Positions 63,503-64,000 of a stretch of 64,000 bases of DNA are shown here, one piece after another (within the stretch, counting starts at the first letter, position 1; each line of letters begins with the position of its first letter). Origin of the DNA: JACMRI01 sp043778625 (GTDB taxonomy: Bacteria > Bacteroidota > Bacteroidia > UBA4408); the NCBI GenBank assembly GCA_043778625.1, contig JAYWFU010000089.1, positions 1 through 64,000 of the forward strand, given 5' to 3'. The position numbers were made by a program, and so were the translations under genes. Under the pieces are notes generated by a model. That model worked only from the letters and a program-made list of their open reading frames with translations, was not told the DNA's origin and ran no database searches.

Positions 63503-64000
63503 ATGAACGCTGTTATACAACAAGACACAAGCACTTACAACAAACAACGTGGCACAGGTTGGGCTATAACCTTACTGTTTCATGGACTGTTGGCGTTATT
63601 ACTGTTTTTATTTAACTTAACCATACCTGACCCTCCGATGAGTGGTGGCGAAGGAATGGTAGTGAATTTAGGATATGTTGATGAAGCCACTGGCGACATA
63701 CAGCCTAACAGTGATATGCAATCGCAGCCAATATTTACGCAACAACAAATGCAAGTAGCGCAGGACGAAAACGAAAAAATTGTAACACAATCTATTGAAG
63801 AGTCAGTTAAACTAAATACTACCGAAAAAATAACTAAAGTTGTTAAAGAAATTAAGCCTACCGAAACACCCACTACGGAAACTGCCAAGCCTGTAGAGGA
63901 AACACAGCCTAAAGTAAACCCTGCATCATTATATACGGGTAAAAAATCCAATGGTTCAACCTCACAAGGTACTGGTACTACTGGTGCTGGCGACCAAGGC
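63503..64000 (+). CDS. tonB: TonB-like energy transducer, 3' end cut by the window
   Basis: ATG 63503 starts a frame that stays open to the window edge (166 codons). It has one membrane helix at about 20-40 (GWAITLLFHGLLALLLFLFNL) with a T-x3-H at 23-27 that mirrors the SxxxH of E. coli TonB, then a Glu/Pro/Lys/Thr-rich spacer (TETPTTETAKPVEETQPKV) and a Gly/Thr-rich stretch. The C-terminal TonB domain would lie outside. It begins 11 bases after exbD, so the three genes form one operon. Confidence 0.75.
   Translation, partial: MNAVIQQDTSTYNKQRGTGWAITLLFHGLLALLLFLFNLTIPDPPMSGGEGMVVNLGYVDEATGDIQPNSDMQSQPIFTQQQMQVAQDENEKIVTQSIEESVKLNTTEKITKVVKEIKPTETPTTETAKPVEETQPKVNPASLYTGKKSNGSTSQGTGTTGAGDQG

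Overview
This is a low-GC, gene-dense chromosomal segment of a member of the Bacteroidota, most like the Chitinophagia/Sphingobacteriia/Saprospiria side of the phylum. The evidence is a type IX secretion set (PorZ, a PorU2-type C25 protease, C-terminal sorting domains), a fused MurF-alanine racemase, a DnaG without the usual zinc ligands, many SPII lipoproteins and outer-membrane barrels, absence of strong Shine-Dalgarno sites, and promoters of the TTTG-N19-TAnnTTTG type. I found no tRNA, rRNA, CRISPR array or intact insertion sequence.

Layout. 1-602: a broken BamA/TamA-like gene facing a possible unrelated gene end. 609-9422 (minus): sterol-desaturase-like hydroxylase, PepSY-like protein, a histidine kinase/response regulator pair, dnaG, accC and parE. 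9552-10079 (plus): membrane J-domain protein. 10092-24166 (minus): O-antigen-ligase-like protein, PorZ, peptide deformylase, a GH3/beta-lactamase-fold lipoprotein, a T9SS cargo and PorU2. 24329-26638: tex. 26640-29400: an AT-rich accessory stretch with repeated intergenic sequences, small membrane genes, relics and a toxin-antitoxin pair whose toxin has an in-frame stop. 29429-36759 (plus): dnaB, a YbbR-like protein, a COG0523 GTPase coupled to dihydroorotase, a tiny lipoprotein, a protein phosphatase, an orphan membrane protein and xerD.

36762-41464: a sugar-type cupin, an RlmB-type methyltransferase and a PTPS/QueD protein (minus), nadK and purN (plus), then hpf and xerC (minus). 41591-46560 (minus): a surface-polysaccharide cluster with two Wzi/RemB-like barrels, a WecA-like transferase and GDP-fucose synthase. 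46605-51739 (minus): a periplasmic-propeller SpoIIE phosphatase, a carboxypeptidase-regulatory-like protein and lpxD. 51883-57819: DUF1456 protein, EVE protein, aspartate aminotransferase, MscS channel and an undescribed barrel/lipoprotein pair. 57856-64000 (plus): a membrane protein, a PKD lipoprotein, small relic genes, murF-alr and exbB-exbD-tonB, the last cut by the window end.

Themes. Much of the window serves the envelope: peptidoglycan (MurF-Alr, GH3 hydrolase), lipid A (LpxD), surface polysaccharide (WecA, GDP-fucose, Wzi-like, O-antigen ligase-like), T9SS (PorZ, PorU2 and cargo) and TonB energisation. The rest is core replication and metabolism. The least ordinary parts are the repeat-rich accessory stretch at 26.6-29.4 kb, the broken genes at 83-602, 28172-28501 and 59298-59384, and the zinc-ligand-free DnaG.
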